From Kribbella soli (lineage in GTDB: Bacteria > Actinomycetota > Actinomycetes > Propionibacteriales > Kribbellaceae), in contig NZ_SJJZ01000002.1 in the NCBI RefSeq assembly GCF_004331345.1, positions 806,001 to 870,000 of the forward strand: a DNA stretch of 64,000 nt. Reading direction: 5' to 3'. A program made the position numbers and the translations under genes. The notes beneath the pieces were generated by a model. That model saw only the letters and a program-made list of their open reading frames with translations. It was not told the origin of the DNA and did not search any database. This document shows, piece after piece, positions 40,249 through 49,003 of this stretch (positions within the stretch are counted from its first letter, which is position 1; the number at the start of each line of letters is the position of its first letter).

Positions 40249-41241
40249 ATGACCAGTGCGACCAGACGTCTCCGGCGAGGTATCAGCGCGGCAGCCGTCG
40301 CGACCGTCACCACAGGCATCGCCCTGAGCCTGGCCGGTACGGCGTCCGCGGCACCCACAGGCGGTGTCGTCATCGACGCCGGCCAACTCATCGTCACCGG
40401 CACGAACCACGCGGACAACATCGCTCTCAGCGTGCCGGCCGCGGACACGTCGGTGCTCGAGGTCGACTTCGGTGACGGTACGGCGAAGCGCACCGTGAAG
40501 CGGAGCGACTTCGGGCAGATCCGGGTCAGCAGCCGTGGCGGCAACGACGTCGTACGGATCGACTACGGCGCCGAAGTACAGCCGTTCACGATCATCGACA
40601 CCGGCGCGGGCAACGACAGCGCATTCGGTGGCAGCGGCAACGAACTGTTCCGCACCGGCGCCGGCAACGACACCGTCGACGGGAACCGAGGCAGCGACAC
40701 GGCGCTGCTCGGCAACGGCAACGACACCTTCACCTGGGATCCGGGCGACGGCAGTGACGTGATCGAGGGTGGTCGCAGCCAGGACACCATGGTGTTCAAC
40801 GGTTCGGCCGCCGCGGAGAAGTTCGTTGCCTCCGCCAACGGTCGGCGACTGCGGTTCACCCGCGACGTGGGCAACATCGTGGTGGACACCGACAACGTCG
40901 AGCGGATCAGGCTCAACGCCCTCGGCGGCGCCGACACGGTCACCGTCGGCGATCTGCGCCGTACCGACGTACGGAAGGTCGACGTCGACCTCGGCGCGCA
41001 ACTGAACGCGCGCGGCGGCGACTCGGCCGTCGACGCGATCACCGTCACCGGCACCCCCGGCAGGGATCGCATCCGAGTCTCCGGCTCCGGCGGAAACGTG
41101 CTGGTCTCGGGCCTGAGCGCCGACGTCCGGCTGTCGGACGCGGAACCGACCGACCAACTGACCGTCGACACCCTGACCGGCAAGGACCGAGTCGCAACCG
41201 GCCGACTCGCCACGAACACCATCGGTCTCAGCATCCTCTGA
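40249..41241 (+). CDS. secreted protein with RTX-type calcium-binding repeats
   Basis: A 330-residue exported protein. A signal peptide with a twin-arginine-like start (MTSATRRLRRG) and hydrophobic core ends at GTASAAPTG. Residues about 115-170 hold RTX nonapeptides such as GAGNDSAFG, GSGNELFRTGAGNDTVDG and LGNGNDTFTWDPGDGSD, which bind calcium in a beta-roll. The rest is repetitive beta-type sequence (ITVTGTPGRDRIRVSGSGG). The upstream GACCAGGGAGGGACC gives a ribosome site. Probably a cell-surface or matrix protein; no catalytic domain is seen. A strong terminator follows. Confidence 0.8.
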   Translation: MTSATRRLRRGISAAAVATVTTGIALSLAGTASAAPTGGVVIDAGQLIVTGTNHADNIALSVPAADTSVLEVDFGDGTAKRTVKRSDFGQIRVSSRGGNDVVRIDYGAEVQPFTIIDTGAGNDSAFGGSGNELFRTGAGNDTVDGNRGSDTALLGNGNDTFTWDPGDGSDVIEGGRSQDTMVFNGSAAAEKFVASANGRRLRFTRDVGNIVVDTDNVERIRLNALGGADTVTVGDLRRTDVRKVDVDLGAQLNARGGDSAVDAITVTGTPGRDRIRVSGSGGNVLVSGLSADVRLSDAEPTDQLTVDTLTGKDRVATGRLATNTIGLSIL

Positions 41242-41247
41242 GCGCCC

Positions 41248-41280
41248 CGCCCGGCGTCCGCCCGTCGCGGACGCCGGGCG
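41248..41280. terminator. hairpin terminator after RTX-protein gene
   Basis: CGCCCGGCGTCCG (41248-41260) pairs perfectly over 13 bases with CGGACGCCGGGCG (41268-41280); loop of 7 bases. It starts 7 bases after the stop codon. Confidence 0.85.
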
Positions 41281-41306
41281 TTCGACCTCCTCCGCCGAGG
41301 GCTCGC

Positions 41307-41335
41307 TTGACAAATTAACTGAGTGCGCTCATTCT
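41307..41335 (+). promoter_or_regulatory. sigma-70-type promoter with overlapping TetR-like operator
   Basis: TTGACA (41307-41312), a 17-base spacer and CATTCT (41330-41335) form a good promoter upstream of the oxidoreductase gene. Within it TGAGTGCGCTCA is a near-perfect palindrome (10 of 12), and CTGAGT (41319-41324) is repeated inverted as ACTCAG further down. This is where a TetR repressor would bind; the TetR gene closes the same gene set. Confidence 0.6.
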
Positions 41336-41392
41336 TGAGGCAACTCAGATTAGTTGATCTGGGCAAGTCATCGGAACGAGAAGGAAGTCGCC

Positions 41393-42388
41393 GTGCGCGC
41401 GTTCGTCGTCAAGCAGTACAAGGGGCCGGTACAGCAAGCGGAGGTTCCCGAGCCCGTGGTCGGAGCGAACGACGTGCTCGTGCAGGTCCGGGCGGCCGGG
41501 CTCAACGTGCTCGACGAGAAGATCCGAGCGGGTGAGTTCAAGCAGATCCTCCCGTACAAGCTGCCGCAGATCCTCGGTAACGATGTCGCCGGAACAGTGC
41601 TCGGCGTCGGCGCGAACGTGCGGGGCTTCAAGCCCGGCGACGAGGTGTACGCCCGGCCGGGCAAGGACCGCATCGGAACCTTCGCGGAGCGCATCGCGGT
41701 CGCTGCGGCCGACCTCGCACTCAAGCCCGCATCGGTCAGCCTGGAGGAAGCAGCCTCACTCCCCCTGGTGGCCTTGACTGCCTGGCAGGCGCTCGTCGAG
41801 CGGGGCAATCTGCGGCCGGGCCAACGGGTCCTGATCCACGCCGGCGCCGGGGGCGTCGGGACGATCGCGATCCAGCTCGCCAAGTACCTCGGCGCAACCG
41901 TCGCCACCACTGTCAGCTCCGGCAACGCCGACTTCGTGCGCGAGCTCGGGGCGGACGTCGTCATCGACTACCGCAGCCAGGACTTCGAACAGCTCCTCGA
42001 CTCCTACGACCTGGTGCTGGACAGCCTCGGCGGGAAGAACCTGGAGAAGTCGCTCCGCGTCCTGCGCCCCGGCGGCAAGGCGATCGGGATCGCCGGGCCG
42101 CCCGACTCGGCGTTCGCCCGAGAGCTGGGCGCGAACCCGCTGCTCCGGCTGGCGACGACCGCCCTCAGCAGCGGCGTACGTCGCCGGGCCCGACGCCTCG
42201 GCGTGACGTACGAGTTCCTCTTCATGCGCGCCAGCGGAGATCAGCTTCGCCAGATCACTGCCCTCGTCGACAGCGGCGCGCTGCGCCCTGTCGTCGGACG
42301 GGTCTTCGACTTCGACCAGACCGTGCAGGCACTGCAGTCGCTCGACAAGGGCGGCATCCGCGGCAAGACCGTCATCAGCCGGCCCTGA
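41393..42388 (+). CDS. quinone-oxidoreductase-like MDR family enzyme
   Basis: A 331-residue NADP-dependent medium-chain dehydrogenase/reductase without zinc ligands (quinone oxidoreductase/zeta-crystallin type). The GTG at 41393 follows AAGGAAG. Signatures are AAGLNVLDEKIRAGEF, LPQILGNDVAGTV, the nucleotide loop HAGAGGVGTIAIQLAKYLGA and the C-terminal RGKTVI. It is the first gene of a set with an alpha/beta hydrolase, an EthD-like protein and a TetR regulator, probably for degrading or detoxifying a small electrophile. Confidence 0.9.
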   Translation: MRAFVVKQYKGPVQQAEVPEPVVGANDVLVQVRAAGLNVLDEKIRAGEFKQILPYKLPQILGNDVAGTVLGVGANVRGFKPGDEVYARPGKDRIGTFAERIAVAAADLALKPASVSLEEAASLPLVALTAWQALVERGNLRPGQRVLIHAGAGGVGTIAIQLAKYLGATVATTVSSGNADFVRELGADVVIDYRSQDFEQLLDSYDLVLDSLGGKNLEKSLRVLRPGGKAIGIAGPPDSAFARELGANPLLRLATTALSSGVRRRARRLGVTYEFLFMRASGDQLRQITALVDSGALRPVVGRVFDFDQTVQALQSLDKGGIRGKTVISRP

Positions 42389-42415
42389 CAACCCCTACGA
42401 ACCAGGAGAATCACT

Positions 42416-43261
42416 ATGAATACCGTCATCACCGCCTACAAGGACGCGCCCGCCCGCACTGTCGACGCCGGCGGCGTCACGTACGCCTACCGCGAGCTGG
42501 GGCCGAAGGGAGGGATCCCGGTCGTCTTCTTCGTTCACCTCGCCGCGACCCTCGACAACTGGGATCCCCGCATCATCGACCCCATCGCCGCGGAGCACCA
42601 CGTCATCGCCTTCGACAACCGCGGCGTCGGCGCCTCCACCGGCCGCGTTCCCGACAGCATCGAGGCGATGGCCGACGACGCCGTGGCCTTCATCAAGGCG
42701 CTCGGCTTCGAGAAGATCGACATCTTCTCCTTCTCCCTCGGCGGCATGATCGCCCAGGCTCTCGTGGTGAAGCACCCCGGCCTGGTCCGCAAGCTCGTGC
42801 TCACCGGCACCGGCCCCGCGGGTGGGAAGGACATCGACAAGGTCGCCGGCACGACGTACTTCGACATCCTCCGCGCGACCCTGACCCGGTCGGACCCGAA
42901 GGAGTTCCTGTTCTTCAACCGCAACGCCACCGGCAAGCCCGCCGCCCGCGCGTTCGTCAACCGGCTCAAGGAGCGCACCGCCGACCGCGACGCAGAGATC
43001 AAGATCAAGGCGTTCCAGACCCAGCTCAAGGCGATCAAGAAGTGGGGACGCTCCACCCCCGCCGACCTGTCGAAGATCACCCAGCCCACCCTGATCGCCA
43101 ACGGCGACAACGACCGCATGGTGCCCTCGGTCCTCTCCGAGGACCTGCACCGGCGCATCAAGGGCTCGGATCTGATCATCTACCCCGACTCCGGCCACGG
43201 CGGCATCTTCCAGTACCACCAGAAGTTCGCCCCCGTCGCCGTCGACTTCCTCGCCCGCTGA
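42416..43261 (+). CDS. alpha/beta hydrolase
   Basis: A 281-residue alpha/beta-hydrolase-fold enzyme of the haloperoxidase/esterase type. The nucleophile elbow is FSFSLGGMIAQ (Ser), the acid is in IANGDNDRMVP (Asp) and the base is in YPDSGHGGIFQ (His). FDNRGVGAS after the third strand is the usual oxyanion-side loop. It lies 27 bases after the MDR gene and overlaps the next start by one base (TGATG), so the genes are co-translated. Substrate unknown. Confidence 0.9.
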   Translation: MNTVITAYKDAPARTVDAGGVTYAYRELGPKGGIPVVFFVHLAATLDNWDPRIIDPIAAEHHVIAFDNRGVGASTGRVPDSIEAMADDAVAFIKALGFEKIDIFSFSLGGMIAQALVVKHPGLVRKLVLTGTGPAGGKDIDKVAGTTYFDILRATLTRSDPKEFLFFNRNATGKPAARAFVNRLKERTADRDAEIKIKAFQTQLKAIKKWGRSTPADLSKITQPTLIANGDNDRMVPSVLSEDLHRRIKGSDLIIYPDSGHGGIFQYHQKFAPVAVDFLAR

Positions 43262-44058
43262 TGAGCACGTCAACAGCACCGGTCGAACCAAGGAAGCAGT
43301 TCGCGTCCTCCATCCCGCTGTGGGTACGAACCGATCAGCCTCGCGAAACCGGAATGGGCTACTGGAAGGGGCCGCACTCGAAGATCATCTCGGCGACCAA
43401 GGGCTTCCAGGAGTACCGGCAGATCCACCTCGCCGACGTCAACCCGGGACTGTGGCCGCCCACCCGCGGCGTCGAGACCGAAATACCCGTCGAACGCAAG
43501 ATCGACGGAGTCGCGGAGATCACGTTCCAGTCGGCATTGTCGCCGCTGCGGGGCCGAAAGCAGACCCGGCTCGCGTTCAAGGACGAAGTGAACGTCTTCC
43601 GGCGGACGCTGCTCTACTTCGGGCCGCCGTACTCGTCGCGCTGGTACGACCTGGCCGAGCCCGGCGAACCGGTCGGCGCCCGCGCCTTGATCTACCTCAG
43701 GCGGAGGGACGGCGTACGTGCCTCGGATTTCCGGACGCACTTCGTCGAACTCACCGACGCTCTCGCCGCCACCGGCATGCTGAAGGAACTCAGAACCCAG
43801 ACCTTCCTGCCGTGGATCGAGAAGTTCTGGGACACGCCGAACGTTGCGCACGACAACCCGGTAGACCAGCGGTTCCACGCGTCGCTGATCCTGGGCTTCG
43901 CGGATCCGGCGGCACGAGCGGCCTTCTTCAAGAGCCGTGAGCTCCAGAGCCTGTCCGACGCGCTGGCTCCGTTTACGTCGGCCGTGCACGCCTACGAAGT
44001 GTCAGAGGCGCTCACGTTCGTGAAAGACGGTGCAGCCCTTCCGCAGTACCAGCAATAG
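43261..44058 (+). CDS. EthD-like domain protein
   Basis: A 265-residue cytoplasmic protein with no signal peptide. ALIYLRRRDGVRASDFRTHFVE and MGYWKGPHSKIIS look like ferredoxin-like alpha/beta EthD/dimeric barrel repeats (W-x-GPH, then F-x-x-HF). The protein probably folds as two such units, one around residues 15-130 and one around 140-255. Related proteins bind or isomerise small aromatic or polyketide-like compounds. The assignment rests on these patterns and on the operon. Confidence 0.6.
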   Translation: MSTSTAPVEPRKQFASSIPLWVRTDQPRETGMGYWKGPHSKIISATKGFQEYRQIHLADVNPGLWPPTRGVETEIPVERKIDGVAEITFQSALSPLRGRKQTRLAFKDEVNVFRRTLLYFGPPYSSRWYDLAEPGEPVGARALIYLRRRDGVRASDFRTHFVELTDALAATGMLKELRTQTFLPWIEKFWDTPNVAHDNPVDQRFHASLILGFADPAARAAFFKSRELQSLSDALAPFTSAVHAYEVSEALTFVKDGAALPQYQQ

Positions 44059-44140
44059 CGTCGTCACTCGGCTCCCCATGCACCGAAGGTCGTAAACTTC
44101 CGGGCAGCAGGAGCCCGCACAGCAGACAAGGACGGCAGCC

Positions 44141-44743
44141 ATGCCACTCGCCTCCCAACCGGTAGGACGGCGCGAGCGGAACAAGCAGCAGAAACTCGAC
44201 CGCATCACCGCCGCGGCCCGCGAGCTCTTCGCCGAGCGCGGGGTCGACGAGGTCACCACTCAAGAGATCGCGGACAAGGCGGACATCGGTGCGGGCACGC
44301 TGTTCCTGTACGCCAAGACCAAGGGCGAACTTCTCCTGCTCGTGCAGAACTCGACGTACGCCGACGCGCTCGCCGAAGGTACGTCGGCTGCCGAGAGCAT
44401 CCCCGACGTACTCGACGCGGTGATGGCGATCGTCCGCCCGGTGGTCGAGTGCAATCGCAAACAGGTCGACAACGGGCGGACCTACCTCAGGGAGATCGTC
44501 TTCGGCGACCCCGAGGAGCCCCACCACCGCGACGCGCTCCTCCTGACCGTCCAGACCGAGAAGGCGATCGCCGAGGTGCTGCAGCGAGACGAGCGCATCA
44601 GCGCCGCCGACGCGGCGGCGCTCGCGCACATCGTCTCCGCGATCATGTTCGTCAGCATGGCCGCGACCATCAACGTCGCGAACCCGGTCGACGACGTCGT
44701 ACAGGAGATCAAAGACCAGGTTCAGGTTCTGCTGCCGAGGTGA
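44141..44743 (+). CDS. TetR-family repressor
   Basis: A 200-residue regulator with an N-terminal helix-turn-helix (RITAAARELFAERGVDEVTTQEIADKADIGAGTLFLYAKTKGELL). The C-terminal ligand domain is helical and not assignable. It follows the EthD-like gene by 82 bases and probably represses the promoter at 41307, which contains a palindrome of suitable size. Confidence 0.9.
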   Translation: MPLASQPVGRRERNKQQKLDRITAAARELFAERGVDEVTTQEIADKADIGAGTLFLYAKTKGELLLLVQNSTYADALAEGTSAAESIPDVLDAVMAIVRPVVECNRKQVDNGRTYLREIVFGDPEEPHHRDALLLTVQTEKAIAEVLQRDERISAADAAALAHIVSAIMFVSMAATINVANPVDDVVQEIKDQVQVLLPR

Positions 44744-44753
44744 TGTCGGTGCA

Positions 44754-45578
44754 TCAGGCGGACTTGACCTCGCGGTGGAGGAGGCGGAGGAGGCCCAGGG
44801 CGAGGGGGACGAGGACCCAGATGGTTCCGGAGACTGCGATGTGGGCCCAGTCGCCGGCCTGGAAGGTCCGCTGTTCGAAGGCGGGTGCCATGGCGGAGTT
44901 GACGTCGAGCCAGGGAGCGGCCTTCTCGAGGGTGCCGACCATCGAGAAGAGTACGGTCCACGCGATCGGGATCACGTAGTAGAGCACGATGGCGGCGGCG
45001 GTGTTCATCAGCAGCATGCCGAAGGCGAAGCCCTGGACGATGCCGATCAGCTGTACGGCGAAGAAGTCGCGGACGTTGGCGACGCCAACGTTCCAGTCGC
45101 CGGCGCCGTCCATGAACGCCATCCCGGCCAGGTTGCTCAAGGCCGCGACGCCGAGCGCCACGACCACCGCGAGCAGGCCGACCAGGACCACCGCGACGAG
45201 CTTGGCGACGGCGATGCGGAGCCGGCTCGGTTCGAGGGTGAAGGTGACCAGACCGGTGCGCTGGCTCCACTCGGCAGTGACCGCGAGGATGCCGAGCACC
45301 GGGAGCAGGATGCTCTGCGGGGTCGCCGTCGCACCGACGAAGTTGACGAACGTCAACTGATCCGGATCGGCGACGAACAGGAACACGACGATGACGGCGA
45401 CCGTGATGAGACCGATCGCGGTGAGCAGCCAGAAGCCGGCCCGGGTGTCGACAAGCTTGCGCAGTTCGGCCCGCAGCAGGCGGCTGAAGGGTACGGACGC
45501 CACACTCGGATCCGGTGCCAGCTCGGTTCGGTGAGTCTCGGTTCGGTGGGTCTCAGTTCGGTGGGTCGCGGTACTCAT
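44754..45578 (-). CDS. ABC-2 type transporter permease
   Basis: A 274-residue membrane protein with about six hydrophobic segments (FWLLTAIGLITVAVIVVFLF, LVAVVLVGLLAVVVALGVAA, and others) typical of ABC-2 exporters. The N-terminus has a threefold THRTE repeat encoded by three 15-base units. It overlaps the ATPase gene start/stop as ATGA, so both subunits form one transporter. It faces a sensor-kinase/regulator pair that may control it. Confidence 0.85.
   Translation of the reverse strand: MSTATHRTETHRTETHRTELAPDPSVASVPFSRLLRAELRKLVDTRAGFWLLTAIGLITVAVIVVFLFVADPDQLTFVNFVGATATPQSILLPVLGILAVTAEWSQRTGLVTFTLEPSRLRIAVAKLVAVVLVGLLAVVVALGVAALSNLAGMAFMDGAGDWNVGVANVRDFFAVQLIGIVQGFAFGMLLMNTAAAIVLYYVIPIAWTVLFSMVGTLEKAAPWLDVNSAMAPAFEQRTFQAGDWAHIAVSGTIWVLVPLALGLLRLLHREVKSA
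45523..45567 (-). repeat. three 15-base tandem repeats in permease gene
   Basis: Three near-identical 15-base units (TCGGTTCGGTGAGTC, TCGGTTCGGTGGGTC and TCAGTTCGGTGGGTC on the plus strand) encode THRTE-THRTE-THRTE near the permease N-terminus. The copy number could vary by slippage without a frame change. Confidence 0.85.
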
Positions 45579-46474
45579 GCGATGACCTTCTCTCGTGCGT
45601 CAGCGGCGGTGAGCTGCAAGAACATTTCCTCGAGTCCGGAGCCGTCGGCGCCGCGCAACTCGGTGACGACCACGCCATGCCGTGCGGTGGCCGTGGCGAT
45701 CTGCTCGCGGGTGGCATCCACGACGTACCCGCCGTCGGGCTCGAGCTGGTACACGTAGCCCGCGACGTCGAGGCAGCGTGCCAGCGCGTCGGGGTCCAGG
45801 CCACGGACGAAGGTGCCGGCGGCGTTCAACATGTCGGCCTTGCTGCCGTCGGCGACGATCACGCCGCGACCGATGACGACCAGATGGTCGGCGATGACCT
45901 CGATCTCGTGCAGAAGATGTGAGGACAGCAGGACGGTTCCGCCGCGATCGGCGAACCCCTTGAGCAGCCCGCGCATCCAGTGGATGCCGGCGGGATCGAG
46001 TCCGTTCGCGGGCTCGTCCAGGATCAGCACCTGCGGGTCGCCGAGCAGGGCGTGCGCGATGCCGAGACGTTGCCGCATTCCGAGGGAGTAGTTGCCGACC
46101 CGGCGGTCGCCCTCGTCGCCGGACAGCCCGACCATCTCGAGCATCTCGTCGACCCGCTGGAGGCGAAGGCCCATGACGATGGCGCCGAGGCGAAGGATCT
46201 CGCGCCCGGTCCGCCCGGTGTGCTGCGCGGACGCGTCCAGGAGGACCCCGACGTGCCGGCCCGGGTTGCGGAGTTCGGCGTACGGAACGCCGAGGATGGT
46301 GCTGCGACCTGCCGACGGTGGCGTCAGCCCGGTCATCATGCGCATCGTGGTCGACTTGCCGGCCCCGTTGGGACCGAGGAAGCCGGTGACGGATCCAGGC
46401 TGCGCCTGGAAGGACACGCGGTCTACGGATTGGTGTGCGCCGTACCGCTTACTGAGTTCTTCGACTGTGATCAT
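45575..46474 (-). CDS. ABC transporter ATP-binding protein
   Basis: A 299-residue ATPase. Walker A GPNGAGKST, signature YSLGMRQRLGIAHA (LGMRQ for LSGGQ), Walker B VLILDEPANGLDP and H-loop LLSSHLLHEIE are intact. The C-terminal domain (ADGSKADMLNAAGTFV...) is as in drug or bacteriocin exporters (BcrA/DrrA type). The partner is the overlapping permease gene. Confidence 0.93.
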   Translation of the reverse strand: MITVEELSKRYGAHQSVDRVSFQAQPGSVTGFLGPNGAGKSTTMRMMTGLTPPSAGRSTILGVPYAELRNPGRHVGVLLDASAQHTGRTGREILRLGAIVMGLRLQRVDEMLEMVGLSGDEGDRRVGNYSLGMRQRLGIAHALLGDPQVLILDEPANGLDPAGIHWMRGLLKGFADRGGTVLLSSHLLHEIEVIADHLVVIGRGVIVADGSKADMLNAAGTFVRGLDPDALARCLDVAGYVYQLEPDGGYVVDATREQIATATARHGVVVTELRGADGSGLEEMFLQLTAADAREKVIA

Positions 46475-46616
46475 GAGGTCGAGCCTGGGCCCACCGGCTG
46501 CCCCGGCACATCAGCCGCAGCGCCATGACCGCGAGCCACGGGATAGAGCTACATAGCCCACGGTAGGGGTCTGGCCGGACCGTGGTCTCTGCCCGGAACC
46601 ACAGACCTCCCGTACC

Positions 46617-47792
46617 GTGAGCAAGGTGGACGCCATCCAAGCCGCGCCACCACCTCCGCTGAGCCACTGGCAGTCGACGTGGCGCTACCTCTTCGCCATC
46701 GTCACTGGCCTCGGCTTCTGGGTTACGAGCTACTACAACACGTACGCCGGACAGATCGGTGCGCTCTGGGCCATCGACCTGCTACTCGGAGCGGTCAGCG
46801 TGGTCCTGATGCGCCGGCGGCGCCGCAACCCGTTCGTCGTTGCCCTGATCGTCAACATCTTCGGATCCTTCTCCACGGCCGCGTCGGGAGCGGTGGTCGT
46901 CACCACCATGTCCCTGGCCACGCGCCGGCGCTGGCGCGAGATCGTACCGGTCGCGGTGGTGGGCTTCGTCGCCTCGATCGTCTTCTTCGAGACCCATCCC
47001 GGCGCCGAGGACTCGTTGCTCTTCTCGCTGTTGTTCACGATCGTCTTCGTGAGCGCCGTGATCGCTCCCGGCATGTACGTCGGCGCTCGCCGCGACCTGC
47101 TGGCAACGCTGCGGGAGCGAGCGGATCGCGCCGAACGCGAGCAGGGTCTGCGCGTCGAGCAGGCGCAGGTCACCGAGCGGGCCCGGATCGCTCGCGAAAT
47201 GCACGACGCGCTGGCGCATCGGCTGTCGCTGGTCGCCTTGCACGCGGGTGCGCTGGAGTACTGCCGGAGTCTGAGCGACGCGGAGGTGGCCCAGGCAGCC
47301 GCCATCACCCGCGAGAGCGCCCACCTCGCGCTGCAGGACCTGCACGCGATCCTCGGCGTACTGCGAACCCTCGACACCGACGCGCCACCGGAGCGTCCAC
47401 AACCGACGCTGGCCGACCTTCCGGCACTGGTCCAGGAGGCCATCGGATCGGGCACGAGAGTCCGGTTGCACAACCAGGTCGACAACCTGACGGAACCGCC
47501 CGACGCGATCGGGCGCGGGGCCTACCGGATGATCCAGGAGAGCCTGACGAACGCTCGCAAACACGCACCGGACACCGCCGTCGACGTCACCCTCAGCGGC
47601 CGCCCGGGCGGGCAACTGGTCCTCGAGGTACGGAACCCGCTGCGGCTGGGCTCCGCCGTGAGTGCGACGCCCGGCTCGGGGCTCGGCTTGCTCGGACTGA
47701 CCGAACGCGCCGAGCTGATCGGTGGCCGCCTCGAGCACCTGAGGCTGGACGGGCACTTCGTGGTCCGGGCCTGGCTGCCGTGGCCGGCATGA
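46617..47792 (+). CDS. sensor histidine kinase (HisKA_3 type)
   Basis: A 391-residue kinase. The N-terminal 150 residues have about four or five membrane segments. The H-box RIAREMHDALAHRLSLVALHAGAL puts the phosphorylated His near residue 196, and the ATP lid region reads MIQESLTNARKHAP...GSGLGLLGLTERAELIGG. No strong ribosome site precedes the GTG at 46617; a leaderless start is possible. The stop overlaps the response-regulator start (ATGA). It is divergent from the ABC exporter operon. Confidence 0.92.
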   Translation: MSKVDAIQAAPPPPLSHWQSTWRYLFAIVTGLGFWVTSYYNTYAGQIGALWAIDLLLGAVSVVLMRRRRRNPFVVALIVNIFGSFSTAASGAVVVTTMSLATRRRWREIVPVAVVGFVASIVFFETHPGAEDSLLFSLLFTIVFVSAVIAPGMYVGARRDLLATLRERADRAEREQGLRVEQAQVTERARIAREMHDALAHRLSLVALHAGALEYCRSLSDAEVAQAAAITRESAHLALQDLHAILGVLRTLDTDAPPERPQPTLADLPALVQEAIGSGTRVRLHNQVDNLTEPPDAIGRGAYRMIQESLTNARKHAPDTAVDVTLSGRPGGQLVLEVRNPLRLGSAVSATPGSGLGLLGLTERAELIGGRLEHLRLDGHFVVRAWLPWPA

Positions 47793-48463
47793 GCGACGCG
47801 GCCGACGGCCCGGTGCGGGTCGTGATCATCGACGACGACGCGCTGGTACGCACGGCACTCGCCATGATCCTGCGCGACGACGCGACGATCGAACTGGCCG
47901 GCGAAGCGAACGACGGCCAGACCGGGCTCGACCTCATCGCCCGGACAGCACCCGACGTCGTACTGATGGACATCCGGATGCCACGACTCGACGGGCTCGA
48001 GGCTCTCGCTCAGCTCATGGGTCACCCCTCACCGCCCAAGGTGATCGTGCTGACGACCTTCGACGCCGACGACTACGTGCTGCGGGCTCTGCGCGGCGGA
48101 GCCAGCGGCTTCCTCCTCAAACACACCCCGCCGGTGGCGATCGTCCAGGCGGTACACAAGGTCGCGGCCGGCGAACACATGCTCTCCCCCACCGTGACCG
48201 CCCAGCTGATCGCCCGCCTCGGTGCTGATGAGCCAGAAGCCCAACACGTCCTCGATGCGCGATCGCTGGCCGACACTCTCACCTCCCGCGAACGCGAAGT
48301 CGCCATCGCGGTCGGCCAAGGCAAGGTCAACGCACAGATCGCCGAAGAGCTCTACCTGAGCATGGCCACCGTCAAAGCGCACGTCTCGCGCATCATGGTC
48401 AAACTCCAAGCCACCAACCGCGTCCAGATCGCCAACCGCATCCACGACGCAGGCCTCACCTGA
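47789..48463 (+). CDS. LuxR/NarL-type response regulator
   Basis: A 224-residue regulator. The receiver domain has the acidic pair IIDDD, the phospho-acceptor Asp near 61 (VVLMDIRMPRLDG) and VIVLTTFD/FLLKHTPP. The C-terminal helix-turn-helix is LTSREREVAIAVGQGKVNAQIAEELYLSMATVKAHVSRIMVKL. It is cognate to the overlapping kinase and may act on the ABC operon. Confidence 0.94.
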   Translation: MSDAADGPVRVVIIDDDALVRTALAMILRDDATIELAGEANDGQTGLDLIARTAPDVVLMDIRMPRLDGLEALAQLMGHPSPPKVIVLTTFDADDYVLRALRGGASGFLLKHTPPVAIVQAVHKVAAGEHMLSPTVTAQLIARLGADEPEAQHVLDARSLADTLTSREREVAIAVGQGKVNAQIAEELYLSMATVKAHVSRIMVKLQATNRVQIANRIHDAGLT

Positions 48464-48471
48464 CCGGAAGC

Positions 48472-48948
48472 TCAGTGCTCCGGGAAGCAGGCGGCGACGG
48501 CGAGGGCGTCTACGAAGTCGTTCATTTCGTGGCCGGAGTGGCCTTTGACCCACTGGAAGGCGACGTCACCGCGCTTGGTCACCAACTCGACCAAAGGCTC
48601 CCAGAGGTCCCGGTTGGCGACCGGCTTCTTTGCCGAGGTGAGCCAGCCGCGCTCGAGCCAACCTGTGTACCACCCGTCGCGGAAACAGTTGACGACGTAC
48701 GTCGAATCCGACACCACCAGCAACGGACCGTCGATCGCCCGCACGGCCTCCAATGCGGCCCGGATCTCCATCCGCTGATTCGTGGAACTAGCCTCGTGAC
48801 CGGACGCATACACGGTCTTCGACAACGCCCAGGCCCAACCTCCAGGTCCAGGATTGCGTGAGCACGCACCGTCCGTGAACACGGTGCGCGCCCCAACGGG
48901 GACGGTCATATCAGCCGGACGAGGACGACGAGCACGAGTCGGAGACAT
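48472..48948 (-). CDS. rnhA: ribonuclease HI
   Basis: A 158-residue RNase H that removes RNA from RNA:DNA hybrids. The four acidic metal ligands are visible in FTDGACSRNPGPGGW (Asp), NQRMEIRAALEA (Glu), VVSDSTYVVN (Asp) and HEMNDFVDALA (Asp). GWLTSAKKPVANRDLW is the family's basic handle-like region. ATG at 48948 is used here; an internal ATG at 48909 (MTVPVGARTV) would give the more usual 145-residue protein. Convergent with the response-regulator gene, 8 bases away. Confidence 0.92.
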   Translation of the reverse strand: MSPTRARRPRPADMTVPVGARTVFTDGACSRNPGPGGWAWALSKTVYASGHEASSTNQRMEIRAALEAVRAIDGPLLVVSDSTYVVNCFRDGWYTGWLERGWLTSAKKPVANRDLWEPLVELVTKRGDVAFQWVKGHSGHEMNDFVDALAVAACFPEH

Positions 48949-49003
48949 CAGAGCGAAACCCTATCCCGCCGACGCATCCCCGGACGCACAGCCCCGGCTG
49001 CCG

